Origin: Candidatus Levyibacteriota bacterium
GTDB taxonomy: Bacteria > Patescibacteria > Microgenomatia > Levybacterales > UBA12049
Direction of reading: 5' to 3'
NCBI GenBank assembly: GCA_003173915.1
Contig: PPGL01000062.1
Location: forward strand, 1-7,448
Length of the DNA: 7,448 bases
Below are positions 6,261 to 7,448 of the stretch, one piece after another (position 1 is the stretch's first letter; every line of letters begins with the position of its first letter). Made by a program: the position numbers and the translations under genes. Under the pieces are notes generated by a model. That model worked only from the letters and a program-made list of their open reading frames with translations. It had not been told where the DNA came from and made no database searches.

Positions 6261-6301
6261 GGGGTGGTAGTTAGACTTGCATCCGATACTACCACTCCCG
6301 G
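6261..6301 (+). repeat. Repeated structured hairpin, copy 2
   Basis: GGGGTGGTAGT (6261-6271) pairs with ACTACCACTCC (6288-6298) around the same loop TAGACTTGCATCCGAT (6272-6287). CC at 6258-6259 can extend the stem with GG at 6300-6301. Relative to copy 1, C-G becomes T-A, A-T becomes T-A and G-T becomes A-T, all keeping the stem. It follows the start-less frame by 15 bases and lies upstream of the VanX promoter. Confidence 0.8.
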
Positions 6302-6338
6302 CAACCGGATTGTAGCAGATATTTTTTAACTTTTCACT

Positions 6339-6366
6339 TTGCGATTAGGCTTATATTTGCTATAAT
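6339..6366 (+). promoter_or_regulatory. Extended -10 promoter of the VanX-like gene
   Basis: TTGCGA (6339-6344), a 16-base spacer and TATAAT (6361-6366), with the TG of an extended -10 at 6358-6359. The expected start near 6373 leaves about 12 bases of 5' UTR without a Shine-Dalgarno box. Confidence 0.7.
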
Positions 6367-6385
6367 CCATCAATCAAAATAAAAT

Positions 6386-7195
6386 ATGGGAAGAAAACCT
6401 GACGGATTACCTTTAACACCTATTCCACGTAGGAATTTACCTGAATGGCATGGGATGCGAACGCTAGATAATGGTGAACCTCTTATCTGTTTACAGGAAT
6501 ATTTAGGAAATAATAGTAAATTTGTATTTGCTTCTCAATATGCAGAGCGAGGACTAAAAAATGCATCAGTCTTGATGTATGCGCGTGTTGGTACTACCGA
6601 AGCTCTTCTGCGCGCTGCAAATTCATTGCCTGAAGGACATAAGTTTATTTTGTATGACACGTATCGTTCACCAGAAACCCAACAGGATTTATTCGAGAAA
6701 GAAAAAATTACTAAGGGAGAAGCAAATCCCAAATTAACAAAGGAACAAGTAGATAAAGAGATTCGTCTATATGTTGCAGAACCATCAAGAGACCACCGAT
6801 GGCCAGCACCTCATTCAACTGGTGGAGCTGTTGATTTATCTATTGTAGGTCCTGATGGACATCCACTAAATATGGGAACAGCATTTGACGCACTAGATAA
6901 AAACTCCCATACTGCTTATTATGAATCTTCTCATAATCCCTTGGACTGGCTTAGAAGAATAGTAAGACACAAAGAAATGAAAGAAATAATTCAAAATAGA
7001 AGGTTGCTATACAATGTAATGACTGCTGCAGGCTTTACAAACTATCCGGGAGAATGGTGGCATTATGATTTTAACAATCGTATCCATGCAGCACTAACAA
7101 ACCACCCTGAAGCAACATATGGTATGCCACATTACAGCAACCAAACAGGAGAAACAGTCTATCAAAAATTTCTTTGGAACGGCCTCAATAAATAA
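6386..7195 (+). CDS. VanX-type D-alanyl-D-alanine dipeptidase (M15D family)
   Basis: The 269-residue product has the complete VanX active site. Arg94 lies in LYDTYRSPETQQ, zinc ligands His143 and Asp150 in PHSTGGAVDLS, and catalytic Glu223 with ligand His226 in GEWWHYDF. The H-x6-D and ExxH spacings match the family. It is longer than typical VanX proteins of about 200 residues because of an N-terminal region (1-45) and insertions around 105-135 and 170-200. Without a signal peptide it should act in the cytosol, splitting D-Ala-D-Ala or related D,D-dipeptides, which supports peptidoglycan precursor turnover or recycling. The gene has its own promoter, so it is not part of the upstream operon, but a D-amino acid theme is shared with the racemase. 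Nothing suggests a vancomycin resistance cluster. A T-run (7201-7208) follows the stop but only a 4-bp stem precedes it, so termination there is uncertain. Confidence 0.88.
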   Translation: MGRKPDGLPLTPIPRRNLPEWHGMRTLDNGEPLICLQEYLGNNSKFVFASQYAERGLKNASVLMYARVGTTEALLRAANSLPEGHKFILYDTYRSPETQQDLFEKEKITKGEANPKLTKEQVDKEIRLYVAEPSRDHRWPAPHSTGGAVDLSIVGPDGHPLNMGTAFDALDKNSHTAYYESSHNPLDWLRRIVRHKEMKEIIQNRRLLYNVMTAAGFTNYPGEWWHYDFNNRIHAALTNHPEATYGMPHYSNQTGETVYQKFLWNGLNK

Positions 7196-7229
7196 TTGTC
7201 TTTTTTTTGTTTCCTCATGCTTAGTTTCG

Positions 7230-7238
7230 TGCTATAAT
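7230..7238 (+). promoter_or_regulatory. Extended -10 box of the tRNA gene
   Basis: TGCTATAAT (TATAAT at 7233-7238) lies 12 bases before the tRNA. No good -35 box is visible at normal spacing. The VanX gene has the same TGCTATAAT string. Confidence 0.6.
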
Positions 7239-7250
7239 ATAGGAGAAATT

Positions 7251-7324
7251 GGAGCTATAGCTCAGTTGGCTAGAGCGTTTCATTGACATTGAAAAGGTCA
7301 GTGGTTCAAGTCCACTTAGCTCCA
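7251..7324 (+). tRNA. tRNA-Val (anticodon GAC)
   Basis: All arms pair: acceptor GGAGCTA (7251-7257) with TAGCTCC (7317-7323), D stem GCTC/GAGC (7260-7263, 7273-7276), anticodon stem TTTCA/TGAAA (7278-7282, 7290-7294), and T stem AGTGG/CCACT around TTCAAGT. The loop TTGACAT places GAC at 7285-7287, reading Val codons GUC and GUU. The discriminator is A7324 and is followed by CAC, so the CCA end is not encoded and must be added by a nucleotidyltransferase. Confidence 0.96.
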
Positions 7325-7348
7325 CACTTTGGCGTAAAATAAATTCAT

Positions 7349-7377
7349 TTGATTCTTCTGCATACTTTCTTTATACT
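7349..7377 (+). promoter_or_regulatory. Sigma70-type promoter of the last gene
   Basis: TTGATT (7349-7354), a 17-base spacer and TATACT (7372-7377). The predicted start falls at about 7384, the A of the ATG, so the mRNA is probably leaderless, as at 3981. Confidence 0.6.
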
Positions 7378-7383
7378 TTTGCT

Positions 7384-7448
7384 ATGACCCGCAATGATGC
7401 CTACAACTTGCTTGCAAAGTATGTTAGCAATAAAGCACTTATCAAACA
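7384..7448 (+). CDS. Start of a gene resembling HD-domain hydrolases, 3' partial
   Basis: Only 21 codons are inside the window, reading MTRNDAYNLLAKYVSNKAL then Ile-Lys. The pattern MTRxxAxxLLxxYVxNxxLIKH is a common N-terminus of small HD-domain phosphohydrolases, whose metal-binding His would come next, beyond the edge. The start is supported by a well-placed promoter whose predicted transcription start coincides with the ATG. With so few residues the family is only a suggestion; the existence of the gene is more secure. Confidence 0.5.
   Translation, partial: MTRNDAYNLLAKYVSNKALIK

Noticed and set aside
5987..6274. A 95-codon frame starting at TTG 5987
   Set aside because: Its translation is compositionally poor, runs through the hairpin and through repeat copy 2, and has no ribosome binding site; the frame from 5982 looks more protein-like.
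4804..6301. Integron attC sites, because GTTAGAC in both hairpins fits the GTTRRRY core
   Set aside because: No matching RYYYAAC partner lies at the expected distance upstream, no integrase is visible, and conservation extends through the loop, unlike attC.
5979..6329. TAA reassigned to a sense codon, fusing the Ldh_2-like gene, the tail frame and the RLASDT segment
   Set aside because: TAA also ends the amidotransferase, racemase, M20 and VanX-like genes at sensible family lengths.
7186..7208. Intrinsic terminator behind the VanX-like gene
   Set aside because: Eight T residues are present, but the only stem (CAAT/ATTG) is four A/T-rich pairs; termination may occur but is not supported by structure.
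1..7448. CRISPR array, insertion sequence or minus-strand genes
   Set aside because: No regularly spaced direct repeats or transposase are visible, and the minus-strand frames are shadows of the + strand genes.

Overview
The window is a 7.4 kb piece of an AT-rich, densely packed bacterial chromosome with every gene on the + strand. Short spacers, stop/start overlaps, a tRNA gene without an encoded CCA end, promoters placed so that transcripts would start at or just before the ATG, and few Shine-Dalgarno boxes suggest a streamlined genome. A Patescibacteria/CPR-type organism would fit, but this is inferred from style; there is no rRNA or marker gene to prove it. TAA and TGA both act as stops, so the standard bacterial code fits.

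Region 1 (1-3958) is one tight operon. It holds a GCS2-type glutamate-cysteine-ligase-like enzyme (5' end missing), a class I glutamine amidotransferase with intact Cys-His-Glu triad, an enolase-superfamily N-succinylamino acid racemase/o-succinylbenzoate synthase, and an M20 metallo-deacylase of the DapE/ArgE type. The last two resemble the known racemase plus desuccinylase pairs that convert D-amino acids to L-amino acids through N-succinyl intermediates. Their pairing with a glutamyl ligase and an amidotransferase is less familiar and may mark a small-peptide or gamma-glutamyl pathway.

Region 2 (3945-4218) is regulatory. A near-consensus promoter sits at the end of the M20 gene and directly precedes a 14-codon ORF, MNKQFAQIIILLTR. 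This is followed by a textbook terminator (CCGCC-GCAA-GGCGG-T7) and a competing anti-terminator pairing, which looks like transcription attenuation sensing Ile/Leu. A second set of mutually exclusive stems (4151-4210) lies just before the next gene and can also mask its ribosome binding site.

Region 3 (4219-6330) is the unusual part. It contains an orphan 176-residue protein and a 367-residue Ldh_2-family oxidoreductase-like protein that appears to lack the family's key histidines. Both are preceded by almost identical strong Shine-Dalgarno leaders. An open but start-less frame behind the Ldh_2 gene follows a strong hairpin. Two copies of a 41-base hairpin (4804-4844 and 6261-6301) have an identical 16-base loop and compensatory stem changes. 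This module, with its attenuator and repeated structured element, is the best candidate for an undescribed system here.

Region 4 (6331-7448) is conventional: a VanX-type D-Ala-D-Ala dipeptidase with its own extended -10 promoter, tRNA-Val(GAC), and the first 21 codons of a gene that resembles the start of HD-domain hydrolases.
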